64,000 nt of DNA, taken from positions 341,686 through 405,685 of the forward strand of contig JAULBX010003332.1 in NCBI GenBank assembly GCA_032358255.1, written 5' to 3'. This document shows, in pieces, positions 23,969-36,643 of the stretch (its first letter is position 1; every line of letters begins with the position of its first letter). The notes under the pieces were generated by a model, which saw only the letters and a program-made list of their open reading frames with translations, was not told the origin of the DNA and searched no databases. A program made the position numbers and the translations under genes. The stretch is from Heterotrichella gracilis (lineage: Eukaryota; Sar; Xanthophyceae; Tribonematales; Xanthonemataceae).

Positions 23969-24441
23969 CAGACGCCCGTCTTAGCTCTCATTAGGAACCA
24001 GCACAGACTGGAACTGCTGCAAACCTTATTCTACAGGGCTGCTTTAAGAATTCAAGATCGCCGAGGAAACATGGTGTCGACTGGGGCAACGCCCCCTGAG
24101 TCTGAGCGGGGAAACAGTAGTATTGTTTAAACAATGTTAGTGCAGCACTGCTAGTGCTTGCTGTACTAGAAGCGGCGAGGTTTTGGACATCGTCGCAGCG
24201 AAAAATGGATAGTAGAGGGCACCGGCCGCCGACCGCCTGCCGCCATGTTGTAGAGAAGTGGCACAAGCACGCACCTGTTTCCGCACAAACAAGTTATACC
24301 ACAAGGTGCAAACTCAAACCCAAGTCTTTGCACACATTGAAGTCGAGTGGCACCATCACGCACACCACCAGTTCGAGGCAAGCGAACCAGGGGTGTCTAC
24401 TTTGTGTTCTTGACATCACCTAGCCAAAACTACAACCTCAG
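23969..24441. promoter_or_regulatory. Bidirectional promoter region between SNF2 and CobW genes
   Basis: The two start codons face away from each other across 473 bases. No TATA box is obvious. Both 5' UTRs and both promoters must lie here, unless the SNF2 gene has an upstream exon that I missed. Confidence 0.5.
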
Positions 24442-27400
24442 ATGGCGTCTACAACTGCCAGCAGCGTCCTGGGCTTGGCACAGTGCCCGCTACGCGCCTT
24501 TTCGAGGGCGAGCACACGCAGACCAGCCCGTTTCGTTGCCCGCAATGGCATCTCGGCTGGCATCTCAACCAGCCCTCGTGTGCCGTTGCCTGCTGCCTCC
24601 TCCCGCACCACAAATGCAGCAGCACAGTTCCTTGGAAGCCGCTTGCAGCAACAACTTGTCAGGCGCAGCAGTGTGCAGTGCGCCGCTGCGGTGGAGGATG
24701 TGATTGACGTGGAGGCCACCACCATCGATGAACGAGTGCCTGTCACGGTGCGGTTATTAGTGGCAGCGACACTACTATCAATACTGCACCCTTCACACAG
24801 CGCCGACCCACTTGTTGTGCTATTCAAGTGTTATCGGTGTCTCGTGTAGGGGGTATATTGAGTGCACAACGCCACAAAACCGCCACAACGCACCGCGTTC
24901 ACGTATGTGACTCGTATATGCATGCATTGTACCAACACAGTGTGGGTGGGTCTGCAGTCATTACTGCCGCTACCACACCCCATGACTTCCAAACCCTCCT
25001 GTGGTTGTATACTTTGGGTTATCAGCAGGAGGTTATTTCTACACCTTACTCCTACCTGAACTCCTGCATGGCGTCTCGCCGCAAAACCCTAGGGATTTTG
25101 TTTCATGCGTTGGTTGAGGTCAGCTAATTTTATTTTGCGTGGCGGAGGGTTCTCAAAAGACAAGCTGTTTTCAGAAGGACAGTCTGCTTCCGCTGTTCAG
25201 CTGGGTTGACGTTGTGGTTCCCCTCGCAGGTCATCACCGGCTTCCTGGGCTCTGGCAAGACCACCCTGCTCAACTACATACTGCGCGAGGAGCACGGGAA
25301 GCGCATAGCAATTATAGAAAACGAGGTGGGGGTCCTGCAACTCTACGCCTGCCACATCGCTGGACCGCGCCTCCTGCCACCCCACTCAAACCACTGCTGT
25401 GGGCTGTATGCTGGTCCTCGTGCACTGCAATATATCATATATGGTTATATCTTGCATGCATCCATATGCGCTCATGGGCCTTGGCCTTCACTGTTGGAGT
25501 GCCCGTCCACCATCCCGCACACACTGCCCCACTCCCCTCCTTGCACACATAACATCCTCCCTGTGGCCTGCTGACTCCTCCCCCGCCCCCGCCTTGCAGT
25601 TTGGCGAGATCGACATCGACAGCTCCCTAGTGGCAGCCCAGGAGAACCTTGGTCCAGGCGGTGAGCAGATCATGATGCTCAACAACGGCTGCCTGTGCTG
25701 CACAGTGAGGGAGGACCTGGTGGAGATGCTCAACAAGCTGGTAAGGGCACATGCCACCTTGGGGGCCCTGCTCGCCACCTGCATCACTGCCTGTTTGGGA
25801 TGGTGCATTGCAAGGTTGAAAAGAGAATGGAGCCCCCATGTTTCGTCATCCAGGCGATGTGCACTAACGAAGTCCCTCCTTCTGGCCCATGCTTCATCAC
25901 CTAAGCAATTTGCACATATGAATAAAATCTCTAACCTCTGGACTTCTTGTGATGGCAGGGGGGCATATCATGTCCATTTTGTCATGTCACTGACCCCATA
26001 TGTGCGCCCTGCCCGCAGTACGAGCGCCGCTCCGAGTTTGACCATGTGATCATCGAGACCACTGGCATGGCCAACCCCGCGCCCATCATCCAGACATTCT
26101 TCCTGGAGCCATCCACCAGCACTCAGATGCGGCTGGATGGGGTGGTCACCCTGGTTGACGCCAAGCACATCGGGCTGCACCTGGATGAGGAGAAGGAGGA
26201 GGGGGTGGTGAACGAGGCGCTGGAGCAGGTGGCCTACGCGGACAGGATCGTGGTCAACAAGACCGACCTGGTAAGGGTTTGGGATTTGGGGTAGGGTTTG
26301 GGGCGTGATTAGGGTCAGTGGCAACTGGGAGACTAGAGGTGGGTATCAGAGACGCTGGAGCAGGTGGCGTAGATGGATTGTGATTGTAGGTAACATGACT
26401 GATGTATTACAGGGTTGTACACAGGACGAGCAGTGCTTACATTGTCACAAAACAGGGTATCTTGATTGCTGCATTACGGGCTCATTATAACCTTGGCGTG
26501 CTGTGACGTGTTATCCCTCTACAAAACCGTCACCAGTAAGTTGCACAAAGCCTGCTTTCTTCGGCACCTAGCCACCACCCTGGCACCCTGTGATTTCCCC
26601 CCCTTTTCATCCCCCCCAGGTCAGCCCTGAGGACCTTTCCTCCCTTGAGACCCGCCTGCGCTCCATCAACAGCATGGCGCACATGACCCGCACCCAGCGC
26701 AGCAAGGTGCCGCTGGACTACGTGCTGGGGGTGGGCGGGTTCGACCTGCAGCGAGTGGAGGGGGAGGTGCGTGCGCAATGTTGGTGGTGGTGGTGGGGCA
26801 TGTGCAGTTGGATGTGGTGGTTAGGTGGCGGGGAGAAGAGGCATATGCACCCATTGGGTTTGCTCAGGACAGGTGTCAACAGGTGTGCGCATGGCCCATT
26901 TCCCACAGCGCTCCCTCCATGCCACTCCCTCGTAGCGCATGGCCGCCACCAATCATGTACCTTGCCCATCCACTAGTTGCGCTCCCAACCCCTCTCCACC
27001 CCCCATGCCTGGACTTCTCTCCCCTCCTCCACACCCACCTCCCCCCCCCATCCCCCCCTTGCAGGTGAACGCCGAGCTGCTGCGCCAGGAGTCCAGCCAC
27101 AGCCACAGCCACAGCCATGACCACGAGCATGAGCACACACACGAGGATGGCCAGCCCTGCTCTGCATGCGGCCACGACCACAGCCACGACAACGCGCATG
27201 GTCACAGCCACGAGCACAGCCATGATCACGAGCATGAGCATGGGCATGAGCACAGCCACCGCTCCGCCCATTCGCACAAGCACGACGACAAGGTTTCGTC
27301 TGTCAGTGTGGTGTGGGAGGGGGACATGGACCTGGCAAAGGTGCGCAAAATATACCCGAGCAAAACCCTGGGGAACGAGTGTGAAACCCTGACAAATCCC

Positions 27401-28142
27401 AAGTGGAGGTTGTGGTGGTGCTTAGAAATGAGGACTGTACAATGTGCTGAAACAATTAAGCGGAATTTTCTTAAACCCTCACGGTGATCCCAGGATGTGT
27501 TGGTGGGGGATGGCGTCGCAGACCAATTCAGTGGCTTATAGCCCTATTGCGACCCTAGGGTCTGCTGCATGGTGTTCATTGCTTGCTTGCGCCCAAGACA
27601 ATAGCACGTTGGTAGTGCATGTGGGGCAAGGTTAGCATTTGAGCCTGCATGCGTCTTGTTTGGTGGCCCATTTTGTGCATGCGGCAGGTTGCATGTGGCA
27701 GGATGCACGCGCGGTTGTGCGTGCCACAGCCACCGTAGGCCTTACACTGGCGCATGAGCCTCGTGCTGTAAAGTGGTGAGCTGCCATCATATCTGACCCC
27801 ACTTACAGATTGTACTGCCATGTGACCACCCCCTCCCCTCCCCAGGTGAACATGTGGATGAACCTGCTGCTCGAGCTCAAGGGCGACGACCTGTACCGCA
27901 TGAAGGGCGTGCTGGCCATTCGGGACGTGGACGAGCGCTTTGTGTTCCAGGGGGTGCACAAGATGTTCGAGGGCATGCCGGACCGGCCCTGGGGACCGGA
28001 CGAGAAGCGCTCCTCGCGCATGGTGTTCATCGGCAAGGATTTGGACAAGGATGTGATCAGGGAGGGGTTCCAAGAGTGCCTGGCGGACTTTGAGCAGACC
28101 CCGGAGGCGGCGGCGGCCTGGGAGGCGGCTGTGTCGGGCTAG
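24442..28142 (+). CDS. CobW/G3E-family metal-chaperone GTPase, probably chloroplast-targeted
   Basis: Seven exons: 24442-24747, 25230-25325, 25600-25740, 26019-26270, 26620-26766, 27065-27340 and 27846-28142. Every intron is phase 0, giving 504 residues. Residues 1 to about 80 are Ser/Ala/Arg-rich with almost no acid, typical of a chloroplast transit peptide. The G domain begins [17 protein letters not shown] (P-loop 106-114). GCLCC at 164-168 is the CxCC metal motif of the family, [10 protein letters not shown] the Walker-B region and NKTD at 261 the guanine-specificity motif. Residues about 323-390 are a His-rich loop ([16 protein letters not shown] and similar, with CSAC). The CobW C-terminal domain follows ([18 protein letters not shown]). 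G3E GTPases insert or traffic metals such as zinc or cobalt; the CxCC and His-rich loop favour zinc. The SNF2 gene is divergent upstream. Confidence 0.95.
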
Positions 28143-28365
28143 GGCGGGGGCAAGGGTGGGGCCCTGAGGGGGCAGTGGGACTACGCGCGTGTGTGGGGGT
28201 GGTGGCACAGCGGCGGCAAGGGGGTGCCCAGCCAAAGTGGACAAGCGCGGTGCTGGGAGGGTATGGTGGGTTTGAAAGGCGTTGGGGCTGGCTGCAGGTG
28301 GGGCGTAGGCATGGATGGGCATGTCCTGGGAAGCTTAGGTCTAAATGTTGAAGTTCAGTTTACAC

Positions 28366-28370
28366 TGTAA
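28366..28370 (+). terminator. Probable poly(A) signal of the CobW gene
   Basis: TGTAA about 224 bases after the stop. The preceding TTTACAC contains TTACA, i.e. TGTAA for the opposite strand, so the element could serve either of the two convergent genes. Confidence 0.35.
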
Positions 28371-28831
28371 GTTTGTGTATAGGGATGTTCGCAGTAAAGC
28401 TACTGCCATGGGGAGTTGCTGCAGCTTTTGAACGATCCTGCAAGTTGGATTCATGCTGACATCTTCTGGATCAATGGCTGGGCATAGTTGGCGCTGTCAA
28501 CACAATTGATAAGATGATCCTGCTGGGCAGCAACAGTCACAGGAGCCCTACATTTGTAATATTTACTGTAACAGCTGGTGTGCAGAACAGTCGGTGGACA
28601 TCACAGTGAGGTGTTATTGCCCAGGCTACTGTCAATGAGATGCAGAACTACCAAATTTGCTGCTTTTTGACGGCCTGGCCCGGGCGCCACCCCCCCCCCT
28701 GCACCTGGCGCATGCTGCCGGCACTCAAGAGCCACGCTGCAGGTGATCACCAGACAAGCACCCCCTTGTCCCAGTCGCATACCACATCCCAACCATCATT
28801 TGTACACCAGTCATTTTCCTCCCCAGGGACC
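28371..28831. other. Intergenic region between convergent genes
   Basis: It holds the 3' flanks of the CobW (+) and WD40 (-) genes. I see no open frame of interest and no repeat. Confidence 0.45.
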
Positions 28832-31800
28832 TCAGGCATCCACCTCCATTGCTTCCGCCCCCCCGGCAGTGGCGCTGGAGCCATTGGCAGCCACTTGGTT
28901 CTCCTGGGAACAAAGGGTATGCATAAGAAAGGTTACATTGCCTCAGTAGCAATGATGTGTATATGAGCATGAACCAGATGGAATTGCGCCAGCATTGATC
29001 CCGCCTCCCGTTCGTACTTTCACCATCAAACCTTTTATAGGTCCACTTCTAGATCAGTGACATGCATTTATGTACTCCATTGATGAGCTTTGTGAGACCC
29101 CCACTTGCTAACCACCTCCGCTCCACGCCTACCTTATCCTCCACCTTGTCCGGCCTGTACTCGTGCCGGAAGATGAATCCGCTGCCAATGGCGGTCATCA
29201 CGTGGCGGCAGTCGTCGGACAAGGCGCAGGCCAGCACAGCACCCTGGACCTGCAGGGGGTAGGGTATTGAAGAGGGTGTCAGAGTGCACGGCAAGGTTTT
29301 GGTTTCAGTATTCGGGGTCAGGAGAGTAAAACTCTACCTGCTGTGTATCAGGCAATCCCAAACATGTCAACATTCCCGACAACTCAGCACCGGGCCATGT
29401 GCATCCCCTCACATGCATCACATGCCCTCCGACACCCTCCCATTCTACCCCCACCGTCCCTACCTTGATGGGTGAAACCCGGGCCGCTTGGCTGCCGGTT
29501 GCTGTCTCATACACAAAGGCATCCCCCCCGCTGTTGCCTGCCACCAGGAAAGCCCCATCTGAAGTGGTGCTGAAATCGCAGCGAGACCCGCCATTGCACC
29601 CCGGCACCCGCCACGCGCTTTGCTGGCTCCCGGTGGCAAAATCCCAGATGCAGATGCGGCCATCCACAGATTGTGATGCCAGGCGGTTGCCAGGGAGGAA
29701 GCGCTAAGGAAACAAAAGGAGGGAAATGTTTCAGTCATGTGGCAGAGTGTGGGGAGGAGTGGAGGGGGATTATGTAAATGACAAGTGGTCTGTGTGATTA
29801 TGTGTGTGCTGGGTGAGAAGGAGTGTGATTGCAGTCAAATGCTCCCATGCGGAGGTTTTGGGGTTGCAAGCGCCAGGTGGTGGTGGGGAGGTAGGGCTGG
29901 GGAAGGGATTGTTTTGGAGGCGACATAAGTGGCCCTACGTGGCAATGATTCGGCATGCGGCAGCAACATCCCATGAACCACCCCCCTCCCCCTCCCTTCC
30001 CCACTCCCCAACCAACCACCACGGCCAAGCAACCTACTCCATGCATCTCAATGCACCAATGCAGCGGAGCAATTGGAGCACAAAAGCACAGCGAAGAACA
30101 AATTAGGGCGCAAAAGCACAACACAAGAACACCATTCGATGTGCACTCAAACAGGGTATTGCCCCAGGGATAGGCCGTACCATGCAATCAATGGCGTCAC
30201 TGTGACCCGTCCCCTTGGCGCCAAACTTCTCCCCCTTGGCACCACCCGCATCTAGCCGGTACGTGGTGATCACTCCTCGTTTGCTCCCAGTAACAAACAC
30301 CTCTTGATCTGGATGCAACGCCTGTGATCGTGAGGGGAGGGGAGGGGATCAGCCACGGTTAAGGGCAGGGGGTGGGGGATAGTGGGCGGAGGTGATTGTC
30401 CATGTGCTGTGATGCCACAGGAGCGGGGAAGGGTAACATGCAAAATGCACACAAATAGGTAGAATTTCAAGCCATGTTGGCCATGGTGCCCAAGAAGGGC
30501 TTTCACGAGGGTTGCAGGAGGGTTTCCAAGAGGGTCTTCCCCGCACCAGTGCCACAGCGTCGCTCCCCACCGCAAAGCTTCCCAGGACCTCCTCACTGGT
30601 TACGTCCCAGTACTTCACACTCCCATCCTCGCCCAGGCTCAAAACCCTTCCAGGGCTTCCGGTGGCGGCCGCCAGCGCCACCACCTTGCCCTTGTACCCC
30701 TTGAGAAGCGAGATGACCCGCGCCTCGGTCACAGATATGATCGAGATGTTGGGGTCTGCGCCGGCCACCGCTAGGTAGGCGTCGCCGTTGGGGTGGGGGG
30801 AGACGCCCTTGGCGGACACCCAGCAGCAATGGCGCAGCTCCTGGGGGGAGGGAAGGGGTTGAAGGGGGTAATAGCCCATCGCCCTCACTGATGGGAAGAA
30901 GTGCTGGCTAGGCATGAACCCTGATATGCAAGGGCTTGAAGTGCACATCATCGTCAGTTCCAAGGGGCGAGGAAAGGGCATGGCGTTGGCCTACACCGCA
31001 AACCCAACAACCCTACACTGTGGCTTTGTGGGCATGCCACCCCGCTCTGCCACACAACCTGAGGCCATACACCCAAAACCGCTCCGTGCGCAGGCAGTAG
31101 GCAAGTGCACCATATGTAAAGAGTCCCAAGAACATACTACCACTAAGGTTTTCCGCACCCCTCCTTCAGCAAACTCCGAGGGCGTGTTACAGAAGTGCAC
31201 CACCACCGCCACTGAGTCGCCCATGTGCAAGTCATCGTACACGGTTGCCTGCACACGAAAAAACAAACCCTAAACAAGGGTCCCCGCTGTTCCAGCGTTC
31301 TAGGGTAAGGGTTTTGCAAGTGTGGGTCCACATCCCCTGCCTCGTGCTGAGGGAGACAGGCGCGATGTGGAACCCTTGATAGGGTGTTTGCAATGCGTGC
31401 AGGTGCGGAGTTAATGCTTCACACAGCGTAAGTAATGCAGCAAAAGCTGACAAGGGCGCCAGTAACAGCCTATACAGGGCCTACCATGCAATGTCCTTGC
31501 ACGTTCCAGCTGACGCGACCACCTTGCACAGCTGGCCCTAGGTGGAAGGGTTGTTGTCGCTGTTTGCAGGGTTTGGGACCCCCCCCCCCTACCTGGTCCT
31601 TGCCCACCGTTGCAAACAGGTTGCCCAGGTTCGGGGCTGTGTGGTTGAACACAAGCTGGTGCACGGGGGAGACGTGGCTCTCCTGGAGAGGAACACAGAC
31701 ACAACGAGGTCAACCACTAATTGCAACCACCGTGGGACTCTGGTGAGGCTCAAATGTTGGTGGGATTGGGGGGGATGAACGTTCATATATGTATGTATGT

Positions 31801-32160
31801 ATAGCAAGATGCAGCAAGTTGGCATTGGTGGGATAAGATCAAAGCAAGGGACTGGTCTTGGCAGGTTGTAAATCGTTAGAAGAAGGCAAAGAATATTGAG
31901 TTGGTTGTGAGCCATGTTCTGCAAGTTCCTGCTTATATCCAACTGGAAATGTTCACACATGGGTATACCTCGACATATGGACGTGGATGTGGACAATAGA
32001 CCCCCAAGGGCGCCTCAGACCAGACTAGGTGCACGATTACCTTGATGACGGTCTTGAGTTTCAAGCTCTTCAGCGCTAGCTTACGGAAGGCATTGAGATC
32101 TGGCTGCGCAGCGATGGCTGCCTTCCTCTCCGCCACCAACCGAGCGGCCTCTGCGTTCAT
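28832..32160 (-). CDS. WD40-repeat protein, possibly EED/FIE-like
   Basis: Eight exons: 32160-32041, 31682-31593, 31248-31159, 30840-30547, 30321-30181, 29703-29464, 29249-29133 and 28903-28832. All seven introns are phase 0; the product is 387 residues. The opening block ESHVSPVHQLVFNH, then NLFATVGKDQATVYD, matches the way EED/FIE Polycomb proteins begin their propeller (KESH, VFN, FATVG). Later blades show YLAVAGADPNISIISV, LGEDGSVKYWDV, VFVTGSKRGVITTYRL, RLASQSVDGRICIWDF and FLVAGNSGGDAFVYE. The C-terminus ends in AEAMEVDA. Length also fits EED (PRC2 subunit that reads H3K27me3), but the C-terminal blades are less alike and I cannot check the aromatic cage. A generic WD40 scaffold is the safe call. 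Confidence 0.8.
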
Positions 32161-32895
32161 GGCACCCCGCCAGCGAGGTTTAAAAGCTAGTGATCAGATA
32201 CAAGCTTAGGCGAAACCAAGTTTTGCTGTGAGTACGGGTTTGTAGTGATATGCATGCATAGGCAAGGGACTAGTGGACAAGATGTGTGGGCGATATTGAG
32301 ACGCGCGAGGCAGTGGGGATGGCCAGTGTGTACAGTGGGCGGACGTTTACACAGGTCATCCAGCAGTCACCTAACGAGTGAGATAACGGTAGTCTGGCGT
32401 ATATGTTCTCCACAAAGCTTTCAAATTTTGAACCATTCGAAAAATGCAAAATGGAATGTTGGATATGATTAATCCCGATGGGCATCCCCAGCAGTTCATG
32501 GACCGTCCTGAAGAAAAGTATCCTGCTGGAGCAGCGACATTCACCACAAGCGACACTGTCATTGAGAGGAACACTGTGCCTTTGGCAAAGTCTGCAGCTA
32601 TAATACAAGCTGGTGCTCTTCATGCACAACCGTAACGGTTGTGCACGAAGAGCGTTATGCCCCACTTGGCAAACTGACAAAATCCGAGTGTTGGTGACAC
32701 GAGTAGTACACGCATTTCCCCAAGTCACTTATCGAGCTTGCCAGTTCTGGATGGGACATAATCGATGAGTTCAAAACCCCTTGGCAGAGGATTACTATTT
32801 TGCTTCTTGTTGCCTTGCCCTTTCACCTCTGCAGCTGGCAAGAGCACCCCAGTGGCACACAAAATGGGCTCTGGTGATTATGATGATTCCAAGTC
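32161..32895. other. Intergenic region between WD40 and neuferricin-like genes
   Basis: This 735-base gap holds the promoter of the WD40 gene and the 3' flank of the next gene (both minus strand). It has no supported ORF; its one feature is the long hairpin at 32615-32653. Confidence 0.45.
32615..32653. repeat. 19-base-arm inverted repeat (hairpin)
   Basis: GCTCTTCATGCACAACCGT and ACGGTTGTGCACGAAGAGC pair with a single mismatch and a one-base centre. It lies 243 bases past the stop of the neuferricin-like gene. It could be a 3'-end structure or a tiny foldback element. Confidence 0.8.
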
Positions 32896-35800
32896 TCAGC
32901 TGGCTGCATCCTCTGTGTTTTCATGTTCTGGTATATGGCACGAGGTGGCCGCAGGCGAGCAGTCGGGGTACAGCTGGCGGCTGGCACTGTAGTCCTGGCT
33001 GGCAAAGCATGCACAGCGCTGCACACCATCCTCCATGATCTGGCGTGGGAACCCCCCATCTGAGCACAACACCTCATCACCTGCGAGCACAGGGTTCGCT
33101 GCTAGTGAGCACGGCAAGCCATACACTGATCTGGATGCAGCGCTTTGCCCTAAAGACAGTACATTGTCACCCGTTGGTGGATTTCAGTGTTTGTGGGTTT
33201 CAGAGTACCCCACATGGTTGCAGGAATGCTTAATACCGCTGCACCATTGGCCCCTTTACCTCCCCAGGTTTGGATCAGCAGCCTGGGCTTTACACAGCAT
33301 GCACATAGCATGGGCTCATGCCCAGAAAGACCTACGCTTACCCCTGCATGCAGCATTCCCATGCATTCCACAATTACCAGTCGTAGAGCTTTCAATGCCA
33401 CGCATGCATGCAACTAATGTAGCCTTGCCTGCAATGCACACATGCCCAGCAGCACCAGCAAGGTGCAATGCCACCTATCTGACACCCTGGCACAAACACA
33501 CCGCATTGGTGCCACCAATAGCACCCACATACAGCTATTCTCCCACCGCCACACACCTATATTCCTTGTCCACATGGCGGTGCAGGAGGTGTAGCCCTCC
33601 CGCTGCGCCCTCTGCTCCTGCTGCTGCTGTGCTGCACGCGTGGCGGCCTGGTGTGCCGCCACCTGGCGCTGAGCCCAGTCAATGAGCCCCGAGGACTTCC
33701 CTTGCTCATCGTAAAACCTGCCAACCACCTTGCCCTTGTACCTGTACACCTGCGACGGTTCGGATGGACGCACTGGCGTTAATGGCAGTGGGGCCAGGAG
33801 GGTGGTGCACCACATGAAGGGCATCAGGGCCACTGGTATGGTATAACCATGGTTCATGAGCATGCGAGCTCCCAGCAAGGCGGTGTGCGGCACATTGCTC
33901 TCACCCTAAATGTGTGCATGGCAGGGCCAACCCTCAACGATACACGCATTTAACCCAAAAAACCTGCTGCTTTAACACACAAGATGCTGTCCAATCAGGA
34001 GCACTGCACGTGTACTGCATCCATTCCAGTGCCCTGCAATGCATCCAATCCATCGCCCATGCCGCACACGTACCTTGTGTTTATGATAGAAGTCCCGCCA
34101 GCTCAGCAGTGACATCAGGGCCTGGGCATCAAAGCCGCTGATGTCATCCGTGAGGTCAGACGCGTAGTTGCCTGTCAAGAGGTGAAGAACGGGGGCAAGG
34201 GTAAATAAATGAAAGTAAAGGTTTTGGCCAATGTTTTGTGGCCAGGAATAGGGTTATGTGGTGGAAGCATATAGATGAATTGCATCGTGTGGGAGCCCGG
34301 CATGAGCATGCGCTTCACCCCAAACCTGACCTCAAGCCTTGGAAACAGTGCTCACCCAGTGATGCCTATCCGACCGTAACCCCTTACCCTGACCACATTT
34401 GCACAACAGACTGCAAACCCTTGCAGTGAACCAACCTGTAACAAAGGCCTTGGATCCATCCCTGCCCACAAAGTGATGGTATGATGCCCCCTTCCCTGCA
34501 GCCACACAGGGGAGATACAACTTTGCAAGGGGACGCAAGGGGACCAAGCAATTCTGTGCATATGTACAATTGACCCCAGTCACTCTGTGATCCGTCAATG
34601 ACTCGAAGACAGTCTCCATGCACCTTGGCCGACCCCCGAGTGCTTGCCAAAGCTAATGGATCGTTGGCATACGCATGATCTCCCCCATCAGACACATCAT
34701 ACCAAGCCTCCTGGAACCTAGAACCTAACACGTACATGCTTTGCCCTCATGAACCCCAGCTCTCCCAGGCACATGCACATGCACATGGCAGCAAGGGCAT
34801 TGATTGTCCTAACAACCAGTGGCTGGTGACTGGGGCCAGCAAGGGATGCTGACATGTGGCTGATGGCATGGCAATGATGGCATAGGGACAGTGACGCGGG
34901 GCTGATGGCATGGCAATGATGGCATGGGCATGATGGCGTGGAGATGGTGATGCGGGGATGATGGCATGGGTTCCTCTATGTGAACCCCACCGTAATGCCT
35001 CTCCCCTGCTGTCACGTCATACACCTTCCCCAATATGGCCAGGTACAGGCGCGGCTGGCGGGTGCCGTCATAAGCAGACAATTCCTCGGGGGTGAAAACC
35101 TGGGGAGGGGAACGGGGCAGTTTACCCAAGCTGTTGGGTTGTGCGCGCTGTGTATTCCAGCACCAGGCAAAGGCCATGGACCTAAGTATAAATTGGTGTT
35201 GATATTGCACTAAGCCCTGGTACAGTGACGCAGCGTTGGGCCTGAGGCACCACCGGGCAAGCACTGGTATGAGGCAGCACACAGCGGGGGCACCGGAGTC
35301 ACCACCATGCTTGGAGCAGTGGTGTACTGAGTGCAGCTTGGGGAGATGGCATTCCCGTGCACCCACCGCCCCTGCCGCTGCCACCCATGCTGCTACTACT
35401 CTGCTTTTGCTTGTTACCCTCCCCTCCACCTCCTTGGCCTTTGCACCTTACCTGTGTCGCCTTGCCCCACACATCCCACCACGTCACTCCCGCAGATGTC
35501 ACCGTCAGCAACGTTGACAATGTCAGCAACACGCCCAAAATCAGCATCGTTGTTGCTGAGAACCCCTTCTTGCCCTGTGCTGCATCTGGGTTGTCCACTG
35601 GGTTTTCTAGTTGTGGGCCTGCACCTGCATAGAGGGCACTGGCGCTGGGCAGTTGCAGCTGGGTACCCCCAGGGGTGGCCGGTGGCAGGCGAGAGGGGAC
35701 GGGCTTGGTAAAAAATCCTCAGAAGAGATGTGTAAAACAGGACTTGGTATATGCACGCCTTAAGTTGGATTTTAGGAACCAACGTACAATATGCATGCAC

Positions 35801-36018
35801 CAAAGCTCTAATTGAACAGGTCAAGTGGGTGATACCAGGTTGTCAATGCAAGTGCAGCGGTTTGTGTTGGTCAACAAGCGCGTAGACCAGCTTGCCCTTG
35901 CCGTTACATGTGCAGCCTGACGTGGCTACCTGAACAACAGTTCCAGATGCATGCAATACTCACCAGGTTGCTCTTGGTGACCGTTGCCTACATCTAGTCT
36001 TCTCCGTACATTTGACAT
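32896..36018 (-). CDS. Neuferricin-type (CYB5D2/MAPR family) membrane heme-binding protein
   Basis: Seven exons: 36018-35964, 35717-35452, 35099-34991, 34495-34436, 34171-34074, 33749-33557 and 33080-32896; phases close to 321 residues. A membrane segment lies at about 72-94 (TTMLILGVLLTLSTLLTVTSAG). The cytochrome-b5-fold domain starts at 108: VFTPEELSAYDG, LYLAILGKVYDVTAGERHYG, SYHHFVGRDGSKAFVTG, then NYASDLTDDISGF and LLSWRDFYHKHKVYRYKGKV. This is the membrane-associated progesterone receptor type, which binds heme through Tyr rather than two His. The Cys-rich C-terminus (TSCTAMW, VLCSDGGFPRQI, RCACF) is the extra module of neuferricin. The family acts in heme handling and P450 support; the lumenal or extracellular C-terminus is inferred. 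It shares a divergent upstream region with the F-box gene. Confidence 0.88.
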
Positions 36019-36643
36019 GGTTGGAAGTTCAGCCACCGACTTTAAATTGTAGCGACACCAGGTGGGCTTCAGGTGCTCTAAGCCGCGCAGCAACTTAAGT
36101 GAGCCACTTCCTGCTATATGACCTTGCGACTTACTTACACAACGCAAAACGGAAGACGTGATTTATGGATACCCAGGATATTGCTATCCACATCAGCAAG
36201 CGAACTGCCACACCAACTTTAGCTGCAGCTTCTGCTGTTGCCCGTAATAAGGAAGCACACATTGGGTTTGCTGCGGAGGGATCTGTGCGTTACAGTCTGT
36301 GGGCGACAACCGCAACTCCCTGCGAACGCTAACCTCGCAGCAACCGGTACGTATTAGCGTCCCAAAGGTGTACTACATCGCCGTAGCATGGTGAAGGATG
36401 CACTACTCTATCGCCGCGACTTCTCATGAGTGTTGGAAATGCATGCATATCAGCATGAAAAATGCATGCATGGCAAAATTGTGTGTATGCATGCATGTGG
36501 TGGAGAGTGCTAAATCAAACAACTTTCCTTGCATTTGCACTGTATACGCCCAAACCGGAGGCACCTCTGATGCCACCAAGTTTTGTCCGTGTAGCAAAAT
36601 AGTCCTCCCACCCTCAACCCCACAACCCCCACTCCTGCCAGTC
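36019..36643. promoter_or_regulatory. Divergent upstream region of neuferricin-like and F-box/LRR genes
   Basis: Both genes start away from this 0.6 kb. It contains ATGCATGCATG runs at 36438-36500 that also carry out-of-frame or unlikely ATGs. No TATA box is evident. Confidence 0.4.

Noticed and set aside
27095-27290. CAC/GAG-type simple repeat
   Set aside because: It is an in-frame His/Asp/Glu-rich coding segment of the CobW exon, not a non-coding microsatellite.
36398-36643. N-terminal extension of the F-box/LRR protein
   Set aside because: The extra 82 residues are translated from ATGCATGC-rich DNA, have Cys/Met/His excess and no conservation signal; the ATG at 36644 directly precedes the Pro/Ala-rich start and F-box.
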